Below are positions 1-10,893 of a DNA stretch of 64,000 bases, in pieces. Source of the stretch: Phaeosaccion multiseriatum. Taxonomy: Eukaryota; Ochrophyta, other classes. The notes below the pieces were generated by a model, which saw nothing but the letters and a program-made list of their open reading frames with translations, was not told the origin of the DNA and did not search any database. Made by a program: the position numbers and the translations under genes. Numbering within the stretch: position 1 is the stretch's first letter; each line of letters opens with the position of its first letter. The DNA is taken from the NCBI GenBank assembly GCA_965112735.1, contig OZ218956.1:930001-994000 (forward strand), given 5' to 3'.

Positions 1-1148
1 TGTTCTTACCCACTCCTGTAATACACTCCCGTCTTCGTTCAGTCGAGCATGCTGCAACGGTTCTCGCCGGAAGTGGCGGCGCTCTTCGACTTAATTCTAT
101 TCAGGTTTGGGAGAGGGGGGCGGGGATGGGTTTCCTATCCTAGAGGCCAGTCCTAAACCCTGTACGCGAAACAATCAACACAGGTTCAGCGTCGCACGAA
201 GCCGTCCCACGCCTGGTATGCGGCTGCAAAATCTCGCTTTCAGAGACGAGAGAGTAGCCAAGGCGGGAGAGGAAAGGGGTGCGGGACCGAGCAGGAGGCA
301 GCGACTGCTCTACGGCGTCTTACTTGTCGGTTCGTATCCAGTCTGGTGTGACGAAGCCCATGCTTTGTCCACCACTCCTTTGTCGTAGTCTCTGTTCTTC
401 TGAGCACATGCTTGCGACTCCTCCCCGGGGTACAGGTGTACCGTATGCGTTTACGCGGCTGCGGCGCCACGGACTCCTTCACGGATGGGCAGACGGGGAG
501 CGAAGGATGGCAGGCCAGGAGGAGAATACCAGCTACTACTGGAAGAGGAGATTTTGGCTCTTCCTGGCAAAGCTGGACAAATTCTACCGATTCGCGTACC
601 TCCTCAATCTGCTGCTCTTTTTGCGGCAGGGCAAGTACCCACACCCAGTGCACCGCCTTTTGCAGATGAAGATGGTGTACGATGTGCCAGGTGCCTCTGG
701 AGAAGCATTGCCTGACAGGCTCATCAACTACCATCTGCTCAATCGAAATTTGCTTTGGGAGCACTTTACTAGGACGGCGTTGACTCTATTGCAGCTACCA
801 GTCATGGACTTGGCAAGAGTGAAAAGGGTCGCAGCAAAGTGCAAACGGAACTTTGGAGAACGCTTTTGGGGTGGAGCAGGGGGTGGGGGGCGGAGAAGAG
901 GAGGAGGAGGAGGAGGAGCAGGAGGAGGAGGAGGAGTGGACAGCGACTCAACGATGCTGTTGAGGCAAGAGCCGGGGGCGTGCGTAGAGTGCAGGGCGGC
1001 GCAGGCCACCAATGCGTACGTTACAAGCTGTGGTCACACTTACTGCTACTACTGCCTAAAGGCGGCGTGTCTGGAGGACGAGGCCTACTGCTGCATTGAA
1101 TGCGGAGACAAGTTCAGCAGCTCCATGCGCTGGGACATTCCAAAATGA
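1..1148 (+). CDS. PEX2: Peroxin-2, peroxisomal RING E3 ligase (5' partial)
   Basis: PEX2 is a peroxisomal membrane RING ubiquitin ligase that, with PEX10 and PEX12, ubiquitinates the import receptor PEX5. Visible exons are about 43-104, 184-329 and 436-1148, with introns 105-183 and 330-435 that keep the frame; earlier exons lie outside the window. The first exons carry the family pattern FSPEVAALFDLILFRF followed by RPTPGMRLQNLAFRDER. The middle part has the LRQGKYP and LLWEHFTRTALTLL signatures. A C-terminal RING follows, with CVEC, CGHTYCYYC and a final CIEC pair. A glycine/arginine-rich insert from a GGA/GGC-rich run sits before the RING. The stop at 1148 is 28 bp from the end of the convergent CFAP263 gene. 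Identity is seen directly from the family pattern; the N-terminus is missing. Confidence 0.9.
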
Positions 1149-1176
1149 AGTACTTCTCTGTCTGGCTACGAAAGTC

Positions 1177-2291
1177 TCACGTTTTGGGGGGAAGGCTTGC
1201 GCCCAGCGCTCGAGCTCTCTTGGCGCCCATCTGTGAGATCTCAAGCTTTCGCTCCCAGTCCTTTTTTTCCTGCTGCAGGCTGTAGAGCAATGCTTTTTGC
1301 CGAATGTAGTCGTCCACGTTGGGCATCTTACTGGTGTCCGCCTGCTGCTGACCCAACCTCTTGACCAAGCGCTGCTCCGACGAAATATCAAGTGCCCCCG
1401 TCTTGTTCTCCTCCACGAGTCTGTGCAGCGTTTCCGTTCTCCCCCAAATCTCCTTGTTGAGCCACTCGCTCTTGGCCAGGAACTGGCTGAGCTTCTTCTT
1501 GAGTAGATTGAGAGCCTGCACCGTCTTTCCTGTCATCATTTTCAGCTTGAGCAGCTCGTCGTTGCGCTCCTCGATGCGACTAACGTACTGCTTGTTCTCA
1601 ATCTGGAGCTGGTGGAAGTCAATGTAGTGCAGCGCGTCCCCCATATCGTCCTTCTGTCGCAATTGGGCCTCCACCTTCAACACCTGCAAAGAAACAAGAG
1701 ACCAGATGTGAGAGCGAAGTTCCTGTCGGGAAACGCTGCTGGCGCACTGACCTTGCTCTTCAGGGTGGCGTTCTTCAAGCGAAGATTCTCAGTCATGGCG
1801 TCGTGCTGCCGCAGTTTGTCTTCCATGTAGCGAACCACCTTCTCCGCTATTGTCTTGCCTGTCCGCATGTTTTCTGCACCAACCACGATGTCCCTCTTGA
1901 ACTCATATGCCTCCTTCTTCAGCTCGGCAATACGAATGTCATTCTCTTCCAGCACAGCCCGCAAAGTGTCAATCAGCTTGTCGCTATTCTTCTTCGACTC
2001 CACCAGGTCCCGCTGGCCCACCTCCAGCTCGTGGTTGGCAACCTCCAGCTTCTGCTCAATAGTTAGTGTCACGGGAACCTGCCTTCTCCTCGTTCGGCGC
2101 TGCCTCTGGTCCTGCTCGTCCCCGACCTCTTCCGACGCATTGCGATTGTAGTACGACTCAAAAATGCTGTTGTCCAGCGTCAGGTCGTCCAGCTCCCTTT
2201 CCACATCTTCCAGCTCAGCCAGTAGCTCCTCCTGCTCGGCAAAGTCAAGGCGCTCCTCCTCGTCATCTTCCAAGCCCGTACTCCACGCCAT
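1177..2291 (-). CDS. CFAP263: CFAP263/CCDC113-like ciliary coiled-coil protein
   Basis: Exons (minus) are 1752-2291 and 1177-1683, joined in phase 0 (donor GTCAGT, acceptor TTTGCAG), giving about 348 aa. After an acidic N-terminus, the rest is coiled coil with the CCDC113 core pattern: LTIEQKLEVANHELE, then IAELKKEAYEFKRDI, RTGKTIAEKVVRYMEDKLR, LRLKNATLK, and a C-terminal WERKLEISQMG. CCDC113 is an axonemal and ciliary-base protein of motile cilia in animals and protists. Its presence implies a flagellated stage, since the gene is normally lost with cilia. The start ATG lies behind an A-rich leader, and the start codon is 121 bp from that of the divergent tRNA phosphotransferase gene. Confidence 0.88.
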
Positions 2292-2412
2292 TTTTTTTTT
2301 TTCTGGGCCCAGTGTTCATTCAAATGTAACGGCGGACGGTTCCGCGCCCCGCCCCGATCCCTTTACTTTTATTTCTTTTTCTCTTGTTTGCGCCCAGAGT
2401 AAAGAGTAGACC

Positions 2413-3282
2413 ATGGCGTCTGCAAGTAGCGGCGGTCGGGATGGCTCTGGCGCGGGTCCGAGGAACAACAGCCGCGGCAGCAAACGGAGGAGAAACGAGG
2501 ACCCCCTGACGAAGATTGGCCGGCAACTGACGGCCATTCTACGGCACAAGGCCCAAGACCACGGCTTGGTGCTGAGAAGCGATGGCTACGTAGCGGTGGA
2601 TGACCTGCGGCAGCGCGTGCAGGCTTTCCGCGGGATGCCCATCGAGACGATCCAGCAAGTAGTTGCTGCCGATAACAAGGGGCGCTTCGGCCTGAGAGAG
2701 GAGGAACGTGGTGTGTGGTTCATTCGGGCGAATCAGGGGCACTCCATAGCCACCATTGACGAGGCGGCACTCTTCAAGGAGCTGCTGGATCCCGGCGAAG
2801 TGCCCGTCTGCATTCACGGGACCAACAGAAAGGCCTGGGCGACGATACGCCAAAGAGGGCTCAGCAGGATGGGGAGGACGCATATCCACTGTGCAAAGGG
2901 CCTGCTGGGAGAGGACGGGGTCAAGAGCGGCATGAGGGCCTCGTGCAACGTCTTGATATACGTTGACGTGCCCCAAGCCATGGCCGATGGTGTTCGATTC
3001 TTTGAGTCTGACAACGGCGTAGTGCTCACGGCAGGCGTGGGAGAGAGTGGCACGCTGCCGAGCAGGTATTTTGAGCGTGTCGTGGAATGTAGAGAGGGCA
3101 AGATTGGAGAGGTCAGTTTTCGTGGGTCCAAATCAGCTTGGACTCCTCAAGGGGCAGAGGCGGCGGCAGTAGCACCAGCAGCGGCGGCGTCGGCAGCAGC
3201 ACCAGCAGCGGCGGCGGCGGCGGCGTCGGCGGCGGATACCAAGGCAGATGGGTTCGACGGGCTGGCGGGCCCGGATGTTTGA
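2413..3282 (+). CDS. TPT1: tRNA 2'-phosphotransferase
   Basis: Intronless, 289 aa. Tpt1/KptA removes the 2'-phosphate left at the splice junction after fungal/plant-type tRNA ligation and transfers it to NAD+. The family pattern is clear: LTAILRHKAQDHGL near residue 40, VDDLRQRV, then the NAD-binding half with HGTNRKAWATIRQRGLSRMGR, the histidine pair HIHCA, and RASCNVLIYVD. The N-terminus is basic and Ser/Gly-rich. The C-terminal 40 residues are an alanine/proline run encoded by a GCA/GCG repeat and probably disordered. The ATG at 2413 sits in ACCATGG, a good initiation context. The gene is head-to-head with CFAP263 and tail-to-tail with the RanBPM-like gene 93 bp away. Confidence 0.93.
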   Translation: MASASSGGRDGSGAGPRNNSRGSKRRRNEDPLTKIGRQLTAILRHKAQDHGLVLRSDGYVAVDDLRQRVQAFRGMPIETIQQVVAADNKGRFGLREEERGVWFIRANQGHSIATIDEAALFKELLDPGEVPVCIHGTNRKAWATIRQRGLSRMGRTHIHCAKGLLGEDGVKSGMRASCNVLIYVDVPQAMADGVRFFESDNGVVLTAGVGESGTLPSRYFERVVECREGKIGEVSFRGSKSAWTPQGAEAAAVAPAAAASAAAPAAAAAAASAADTKADGFDGLAGPDV

Positions 3283-3374
3283 TACTAACGCTGGGAGAGA
3301 AGACTTTCCTTTGGTTTTGTGCTTCGCACGCACAGCGTAGGTGTAAGAAAAATGTCAATCACCGCGAAGCTGTA

Positions 3375-5570
3375 TCAAATGGAGAAAACGTCCCCGACTC
3401 CATCGGCCTCCTCTCGCGCAACTGCCTTTGCGACGACAAGGTGCTGGACTACTCGTTCAAGCGCAGAGATTTTGGTGTCAGCGCTGCGCAGGCCCCCACC
3501 GCGTTCTCCCAAGCGGCCTGCTTGATGTCGCCTCTTGTGCTTTGCCCGCCGGGCGCGCGTACAATTGGCTCCCGCTGCAGCCCTCTTATAGCTTCTGCTG
3601 CTTCTGCTTCTGCTTCTACTGCAGCTGTGGCCTTTGCCAGGCGTAGCATCCTTGGCTGCCACAAAATCCAGAATTGCAGCGTTCACCTGGTTCGCAAGGT
3701 CGTGTCTTCGCGCACAGCTCATCAAATTCTGCTCTATGGTGGATGGGGTCAAATTTTGCGCCAGCAATCCCATCAACTCCGTTAGCTCCTCCGTCCACAA
3801 GTCCACAGTGGTCGTGCTTGTTGCCCTCGTCATCAAGACTTGCTCCCCGAAAACGCTCTTTAAGGGTGACGAGCAGCCACCGGCAGCTACTGCTGCTGTA
3901 GCGGCCGCAGCAGCCAGAGCGGGAGCAAAGGCAGATTTCTCTTCGTCGCCTGGTGAACGACGACGCCGGCGTTTGCTACTGCTGCTGCTCAGTCCAATGT
4001 CTACTCGTGGAGGGGTGCGGTATTCTGTGCCAAAGCAGGCGCTTGCTCCGCGGCTACTGCACTGGGGCCACAACTCTTGCCGTGCGATGGCCACCGCCTG
4101 TGTTGAGTCTCCCTTCTTCAAGGCTTCCACAAGTTTCTGGGAGGTGAGCAAGAACCTCAATCGCTCCCCCCTCCTCTTCTCCAGCAGCCCGGGGCAAATG
4201 CCATCAATCATTTTCATCGCCTCGGCAATCTCGCCGCTAGCAATTTTGGATCGGATGGATGCCCTCGCCTGCAGCGTACTCGTCAAAGAGTCCTTCTCTG
4301 AACCCTTTGCTATGAGTCCGCGGACACAGACGGCAGAGACTTGTGCTGGCTCCCTTGAGGGCGCTGGGCGTATGCAGTCCTCCCCAAAATGAGCGTTTTC
4401 GTCCCCCCCCCCCCCTTCCTCCTCCTCCTCCTCCTCCTCCTCCTCCTCCTCCTCCTCCTCATCGTCTTCCTCCTCCTCGTCTGCTTCTTCCAAACCCCCT
4501 TCCTCATCCTCGTTCGCATCCAAGGCGACCACTTTGGGGGCACTTTGGAGACCCACACTCAACTCCTGACTAGTGCTATTTTCTGCAAAGCTCTGCAAAG
4601 TCTCGGCGTACCCCTGCAGAAGAGAGAGACGAGAAGAGAGAGTGAGAGAAAGACAAAAAAGAGGAGGGACTGTGGATGGGTGTGTATAGTCGCGGCTGGG
4701 CAAGCGCGGTGGTGAAGGCGTTCGCCAACGCGACTTAGGAGAAGCTACACTAAGTGAGGAGAAACTCTTGCTTCGCGCCCTCCAATCTCCCTTCTGTCAT
4801 GTGCTCACCTGCCGGAGAAGGTAATCGCGCACAAGCTCCTGCACAGTGCTGCTGTCTATCGCGATTTGCTGCAGCGTCGCCTGTAGCTCCGTATCCTCGT
4901 CGCGGAGCATGGCCTCCAGGTTGAAGACAAGGGGCGCGTGCCCGAAATTGATGGACACTTTTTCTCCGCGCGTGTGGAGACCAATCACGGGGAACAGAGG
5001 TCCCTTTAAATGCCACAGAGCGCCTCCGAGGAACGCTCCATTCCGCGTGAAGAAGAGCTCTTGCCGACCAAAGTGCATGCCACAGCCAATCGTGTCCCCC
5101 GTCGAGAAGGCCGGACCGTAGTCTCTTCCTCTGCCGCGCGCATCCCGAGTTTCCGCTCCCGCTCTGCTACTCCCTTGGCCACAACTAAACACCCTCCCAT
5201 CAGCCCCATAGTACCCGGCCGCGTCCGCAACTGTTCCCGGCTGACGGTTCAAGGGAGCATCCTCCGAGGCCAGCCCGACTACAATGCTGTTGCCCTCCTC
5301 CCCAGTGCGCAGAATCTCAACCTCAAAATAGAAACAGCGAGACGTCTTTGGCAGGGACTCATTACCGCGCACTACCCCCCAGTCCAGCGCATGCAGCGCC
5401 TTTCCAACGTATTCTGCCGAATGCTTGTCGTGGCTAACCACCACGGAGAAGGGAAGGCAGGTGGTGTCAATTGCCGAGGGCAGCCGCTCCGCCTCTCTTG
5501 AAGGAGAAAACGCAGTAGTAGCAGCAGCAGCTGCTGACCTCTGAGGGAGAACCGGTCTCATACCGCGCAC
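3375..5570 (-). CDS. RanBPM-like protein (SPRY-LisH-CTLH), GID/CTLH E3 complex subunit
   Basis: Two exons on the minus strand, 4809-5570 and 3375-4613, join in phase 0 to give about 666 aa. Residues about 60-225 form a SPRY/B30.2 domain (RCFYFEVEIL, VGLASED, GCGMHFGRQELFFTRNG, FPVIGLHTRGE). The splice rebuilds a LisH motif across the exons: VRDYLLRQ joined to GYAETLQSFA. A long acidic run (about residues 285-320) follows, encoded by the CTC/CTT repeat at 4418-4480. After it come a CTLH segment (IRSKIASGEIAEAMKMIDG, then LRFLLTSQKLVEALKKGD) and a CRA-like end. RanBP9/10 and yeast Gid1 share this order and scaffold the GID/CTLH ubiquitin ligase. The exact paralogue is not resolved. The start is only 80 bp from that of the divergent LYR gene. 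Confidence 0.85.
4418..4480. repeat. (CTC)n/(CTT) coding microsatellite
   Basis: A triplet run read on the minus strand as GAG/GAA codons. It encodes the poly-glutamate tract of the RanBPM-like protein, preceded by a poly-C stretch coding for glycine. Confidence 0.85.
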
Positions 5571-5650
5571 TTGTTTTCTTTTCTTTTTTCACTCACCCAG
5601 CCCAACAAGCTCCTCTACACGCGTTGGTGCGTCACCTGTCTGGCTCACAG

Positions 5651-6255
5651 ATGGCTTGCTCAAGCCCAAATATAATGGCTGCTCCGGCAGGTGGCGCTCA
5701 CTTCAGCAAGAGGGTTCTACATGTCTATAGACAGCTGTTGCACGTGGCGAAGAGGTCAGGTGCGATCGAGGAGGAGCTGCGAGTGCGGCAAGGATTTCGG
5801 GAGTATGCCAGCGCGACAGACGTGGACACGATAGGTGAGAGAGTGCATTCATCATCAAAATATGCCTACTCTTCCTACTCACGCCCCTCTTCTCTAGCAG
5901 AGAAAGCTGTCCAGCGAGCGGAGTCGCGGCTGGGCTACCTGAGGATGGTTTCACCCCATCTTCTTCGGAGAGACGGCTACGCTCAAAGAGGCGCCACAAC
6001 AACGGTGTATCGAAAAGGGGAGGCGTTGGAGGGCGCGGAAGCGAACAAGAGGGTGCGTGCGTTCTAGGAAACCCCTTCCATTGCCCCCTCTTAACCAGTC
6101 TCCCTCCTCTCTTGTCGTGCCAACAGAGTCGGGCGCGTCACTCAAACTGGACCGGCTCTAATCTTGATCCTGACTCGGTCGCGCGCCACAACGCGATGCT
6201 GAAGAAAGCTAGATTTAGGAATAACGCCCACGCAATCGGTCCCCAGGGCTTCTGA
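5651..6255 (+). CDS. LYR-motif (Complex1_LYR) family protein
   Basis: Exons 5651-5834, 5898-6052 and 6127-6255 join in frame to about 155 aa. The LYR-type helix is VLHVYRQLLHVAKRSG, followed by ELRVRQGFREYASATDVD and, after the first intron, AVQRAESRLGYLRMVSP. LYR proteins are small, usually mitochondrial partners of acyl-ACP, acting in Fe-S delivery or respiratory complex assembly; which one this is cannot be told. A second in-frame ATG lies at 5675. The first intron ends in the tandem acceptor CTAGCAG, so exon 2 could start at 5898 or 5901, adding or dropping one alanine without changing frame. The gene ends 92 bp from SBDS, which runs the other way. Confidence 0.75.
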
Positions 6256-6346
6256 CAAGAGAAGAGGATGACTCCGCTACTAGAGAAGGCAAAGGATGGG
6301 GCCATAATTTTGAGAATGTACAAACTACCAAAGTGTGAAGTCTCTG

Positions 6347-7850
6347 CTACCGGTTTGCGAAGAAGAATTCTTCAGCGTCTACGCTGTCGAACTCCTCCTT
6401 CACAATCGGCGCCGCCCCCTGGAGTTTTAGCTTCAAATTGTAGCGGTGCCAGTCCCCTTTGAAGTGCTCGCGGTGCTGCTCCACGGTATTAAACACCGCT
6501 CGGCAGGTACAGCACTTCTTCTTGTTGCCGGCGTCAACTGCTGGCTCTTCACCTCTCCCTTCTGCGCCTTCTGCGCCCTCCCTGACCTTGTGCTCTCTCC
6601 CCTTTTCTCTGCTCGCTTGCTGCTGGCGCCGCTCTTCGCGCTCCGCTGCCTCCTCCTTCTCCCGTCTCTTGGCCTTCTTTCCCTTCTTCCCCTCCTTGCC
6701 GCTGCTGCTACCTCCTTTCGGATTCTCCGGAGGTGGACCATGTATGGCTTTTGGCCTGCCTGAGCTTCCTTCCGGCGAAAGCTTTCCCTCCTTCGGGCCC
6801 AGAGCTGAGTTGTCTTTTCTCCGTGCCATCTCAACGTCCATATCAGCCTCCCCCTCCTCCTGGACGCTCAAATCAACAATCTCCAGAGAGGCTCGGCACC
6901 CTGTCACTGCCGAGGATGAAGTGATACACTGCTCCACCTCTCGATACAGGTGCGGCTGCACCACTAGTTCCGCCACCCACTCTTGTGCAGCGTGTTGCGT
7001 CTCCTTCCCCGAAGTGGGAGGCAAAGAGCCAGCTCCTGGGACAATCTCCACGCCGAGTTGCTGCAAGTCGGCCTGCAGCGAGCTGGCCACTGCAGGGGGG
7101 TTTGTGAGTAAAGGATTTTCTGACATCTCTTACCCTTTTTCCGAGCACTCACCCTGTGCATCGGCCGTGACCCTGAGCTTCATCTTCGCCCGCTCTATCG
7201 GCATGACCTCCTGCAGCTGCTTAATGGCATCCAAAGCCTGCTGCTTGGCTCCTCGAGTCGGGTTCACGGAGAAACCGATGCCCTTCAACGAGCTCTGGAT
7301 CATCGCCACCGTGTAGGGCCTGAAAAATATCGGGGAACCTCTCACGCTTAGTTTGGGACTTTCTCCTCCAGCGGGACCAACACACACCTATTTGACGCCG
7401 GGTTGACACACTTTTCGCAGATTGTCGTGGCCACGTCCCGGAACAAACCATCGTAGTGCGCCGCTCGCTCCTTGTCAGACACTTGCATCTCGCCCTTGTC
7501 CAGAATGACCTTGCACACATCCGCCAGGTTGGACGTGCCAAAGGCCTTCTGCAGCTCCTTGCTCTTGGCCAGCACCCCCTTGGACACATTGGTGAACACA
7601 TTGTCGATCTGAAGCACCTCATCGATATCAGTCTCCACTTTGTTCCGCCAGTTTACCACCTGCCAGCGACGTGTCGGAGCGTCAAACACCCTCCGGACAC
7701 CCAGCCTCCCGGTCTCCCCTCCCACCCCTCCCCCCCTACCTTGTTTCTGTAGCATGCTACCTCGAAGCGCTTCCCCCCCTTACTGAGTCTCACCACGGCC
7801 ACATTGGTGAGCCTCACCTGCGTCGAGGGCAGAAACACCCCCCTACTCAT
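6347..7850 (-). CDS. SBDS: SBDS ribosome maturation factor with C-terminal zinc finger
   Basis: SBDS works with the GTPase EFL1 to release eIF6 from late 60S subunits. Four minus-strand exons, 7740-7850, 7388-7659, 7153-7319 and 6347-7089, give about 430 aa with all phases closed. The start at 7850 gives [20 protein letters not shown]. The next exons match the family closely: ACYRNK joined to [60 protein letters not shown], then [22 protein letters not shown]. Domain III is divergent. A charged lysine/glutamate-rich linker then leads to a U1-type C2H2 finger (CCTC, then H and H in [15 protein letters not shown]), as seen in plant and some protist SBDS proteins but not in human or yeast. Start codons here and in the divergent RPC10 gene are 165 bp apart. 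Confidence 0.92.
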
Positions 7851-8015
7851 CTGCTGTCTCTCGGGTGTACTAAGTTTGTGGAAGGGGATCGGAAGGGGTG
7901 GTGTCATGTGAGTGTCCTTGGGTCCGAGGAACCCAAGAAGAACTCCTTTCCTCCACACCTTCCCCGTGCGCCGTTCGTCTATAGCCAAATTCACGCCCAG
8001 ACGAAGGATGAACAA

Positions 8016-8437
8016 ATGCTATTTTGCCCAACATGCGGCAATCTATTGATGATTGAGCCAGGCCCGACGGGGGGTATGCGCTTCTGCTGCCAGACGTGCC
8101 CTTACGTGCAACCCCTGGGCCCGCAGGGTAAGGTGTCCAAGAAGGTGAGCGATGAAGCGACGAAGGAATGCGCCAACCTTTACCTGAAGCCACAAGTGAT
8201 TTCCCTGCTCTTGCTCCCATCTGTGGGGAATCCTAGGTACCGGTGCTTAAGAGTAAGGAGGTGGACGATATCCTGGGAGGAGATTCTGCGTGGGAGAATG
8301 TGGACAGGACGGAGGCCCGCTGCCCTCACTGCGGCGGCAACGAAGCGTACTTCTTCATGGCGCAACTGCGCAGCGCCGACGAACCCATGACAACATTCTA
8401 CCGATGTACAAAGTGCAGGCAGCGCTGGAATGAATGA
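8016..8437 (+). CDS. POLR3K: RNA polymerase III subunit RPC10 (C11/POLR3K)
   Basis: Exons 8016-8144 and 8237-8437 join in phase 0 to 109 aa, matching the usual 108. The N-terminal Zn ribbon is [11 protein letters not shown] with CCQTCPYV. After the intron comes [19 protein letters not shown], then the TFIIS-like C-terminal Zn ribbon [20 protein letters not shown] with the invariant [11 protein letters not shown] loop and CTKCRQRW. This subunit supports RNA cleavage, termination and reinitiation by Pol III. Length and motifs leave little doubt. Confidence 0.96.
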
Positions 8438-8922
8438 ATTGATGCACCCTGGCTTGGAACATCCGGTCGAAGCGCGTCCTACTATACTCGCGCAACCAGC
8501 CGATGAGAGGGCAACCCAGAGAAAGCCCGTCTCCGACAGGCTAAGCTCAGCCCGCTTACAGCGGAGGCGGCCCACGCCTCGTTACCTTTTGCGTATGTTC
8601 GAGTACATGTCGGCCGGCCTCGCGCGAACGTATGAGAGACGCCAGATTGCTTGGGCTATGGAGGATGACCCACCCACCCCGATTTCCGTTTGGTAGCTAC
8701 TGACATGGCCTGCAAAAAGCAGCTATTTTGTATTAACAGGAGGGCTGCAGCGGCCATTCGATTTGTTACTACGAGACCTGGGTCTCGGGGCGCGCACACG
8801 CGCGTGGCAAATGGTGGATGGCCCATTTGCTCCCAGCCAGGGTTCAAAAGTAAGACACTATTATGGGTGAGAGAGGGGGAGCAGATCAGTGGTGCGCTTC
8901 TTAAACCCGAATGCTATGGAAC
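8438..8922. other. Intergenic, convergent 3' ends
   Basis: About 485 bp between the stops of RPC10 and the GT31-like gene. Short open frames exist but show no family resemblance or splice logic. I see no RNA gene or repeat. Confidence 0.6.
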
Positions 8923-10712
8923 TTAGAACTTCTCTCGGGAGTTGGGTGGTGACCAGGTATCAAAAGGCCAACCCTGACACAGTGTCAGGCCTCGCTGTAC
9001 GTTGTCATGTAGCGCGCGGATCGACGCTGGTGTGAGGTCGGTCAGGGACACCGCAAAGTCCACACAGCCACCGTTCTTTGCGTTGACAAAGTGATGCAAG
9101 TGCATGGGCTTGACCCCAATCGCATCCATCCACACGGCCACCGACACGTCCTCAAGGGTTCCTACACCACGCAGCTCGCCTGTGCATACATACACCCAAA
9201 ATCGAGGCCGACTGAGAAAATGATTTATGTGATCGGGGGCGGGAACATGGAAGGATAGAACTAACCGTAGTTGGATGCAATGTAGCTAACGCAGTCTGGC
9301 GAGAGCAGGTAGTGTGGGCCAATGGCGAAGGGAGGGAGGTTCCGGGCAGGCCACTCCTCTATGGGAAGGTAGTTCTTGGCTCGAGGATCTCGCTGCGGTC
9401 GGATGGGGTGACCAACCTGCTCCTCCCACACCTGACACCGAGACGTGGAACCCTTTGTAAGTCAAACGCCTTTTGCCTTGCATGGAAAAACAATATGAGC
9501 ACCGTGACGGACTTACTTGCCCCGCGTAAAAGCGCTCGCGCGGGGCGCTCTGCAGCAACGCCTCAAGTAGCTCCGGCAAGCGAACGTATGTATCATCGTC
9601 CAATATCATCAGAAAGGGGCGCTGTGGAGCGCTGGTGTCCGAAAAGTACTTGTCCGCAGCGAACTTTAAGAACGTCTTGGTCTTGCTCACAAGGCGCAAG
9701 TATGAGTCTGGGACCGGCGGCAGCAAACCGGTCTCGCTCGTCAGCACATCCCCAAACACCCTCCTCTCGAGAGCCAGAGCAGCCTGCACGTCTTCGGGGA
9801 GGAGCGCAGACTCGGTCTCACCCACAATGAACCAAGCATGAACCTGGTGGTCCCTCAAGGCACTGTCTCCAGAGGAAGAGTCCTTGCACAGGCCACCAGG
9901 CGAGAAGGATGACATCCATGTCTCGCGCAGAGCCTGTCGTTGTACAAAATGACCTGCTGCTGACTTGATTCCCACTACTAGCCGTGGATCCAGACACTCT
10001 GTTTTCATGACTTCTTCTTGACGTACAGCAGCAGAAGCCTTCACAAGCCGGTACCACTCAAGGAGCGCCTCCCAGGGATAGTGTGCGGTACCTCTTTCCT
10101 CAGCAAGCTATTCATTTTGGATACGGGGGGAGTACGCTTGGAATCAGCAGCGTGTAAAAAGTTTGATTAGGGAATAGGAACCGGAATCTCACATTACCTC
10201 AGTATCCGAGACGACTCGAAATTGAGTGTATGCCTCTTTGCCCAAGAGGCTCTGGTCTTGCCCCCTTAGCCAGGCTTTGAGCGTGAATGCTCCTGCAGGT
10301 GCTCCCGTCACACGAGCATCCGACGCGAAGAGGTCCACACAGGTAGCTCCTAGCCATGTCGTGCCCCTCCCCGACAGAACCTCCTCGAGGTCCGCGGGGT
10401 CCGGAGTCGAGAATAGTTCGAAGCACAGCTCCGTTGACTCTCCCTTCTCCTGGTCCAGCGTGAGCGCAAGGGGGTGAGCACGCCTCGAACTCCAGTCCAG
10501 CAAAACCAAAGTTTACTCACCGCGATGAAGGACGGGCTGTGGTCGACGATGAGGGCGAAGGAGGGTTCAAAGTCTGGAGGAACTCGCTCCTTGAGTGAAG
10601 GATACTTTATTACGAGCTCAACGAGACCCTCCTCTGCAACGACGCCAGCCGGCAGCCATCCCCATAAGACCAAGGCGCATGAAAGGGATGCCGCCCTGCG
10701 GGTCAGCTGCAT
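8923..10712 (-). CDS. GT31-like beta-1,3-glycosyltransferase with signal peptide
   Basis: Five minus-strand exons: 10521-10712, about 10198-10500, 9527-10107, 9266-9431 and 8923-9179. The protein starts with a hydrophobic signal (MQLTRRAASLSCALVLWGWL). A unique N-terminal domain with STELCFELF and TCVDLFAS comes next. The catalytic part follows the galactosyltransferase (GT31) pattern: GIKSAAGHFVQRQALRETW, DSYLRLVSKTKTFLKFA, the DxD-type metal site FLMILDDDTYVRL, then FAIGPHYLLSPDCVSYI and TLEDVSVAVWMDAIGVKPMH. Such enzymes act in the Golgi lumen on glycans. Junctions 2-5 close in frame. The link between exons 1 and 2 does not: the frame changes near 10490-10521 with no ordinary intron between. 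This is either a very short intron or an indel. The acceptor sugar is unknown. Confidence 0.75.
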
Positions 10713-10893
10713 AAAGGTGGCACAACTGGCAAAGCCATGAAAAGAAGCAGGTGAGATGGAGGAAAATGGAAAATGGTGCTCACGATAGAATCGTATACCA
10801 TTTGTGAGTCGCTAAAGCGTTCGCCAGCCAGCCAGCCAGAAAGACTTATACAGCCTCCACCCAGCGCGCAGTGCAGCTGGCTTATATACGAAG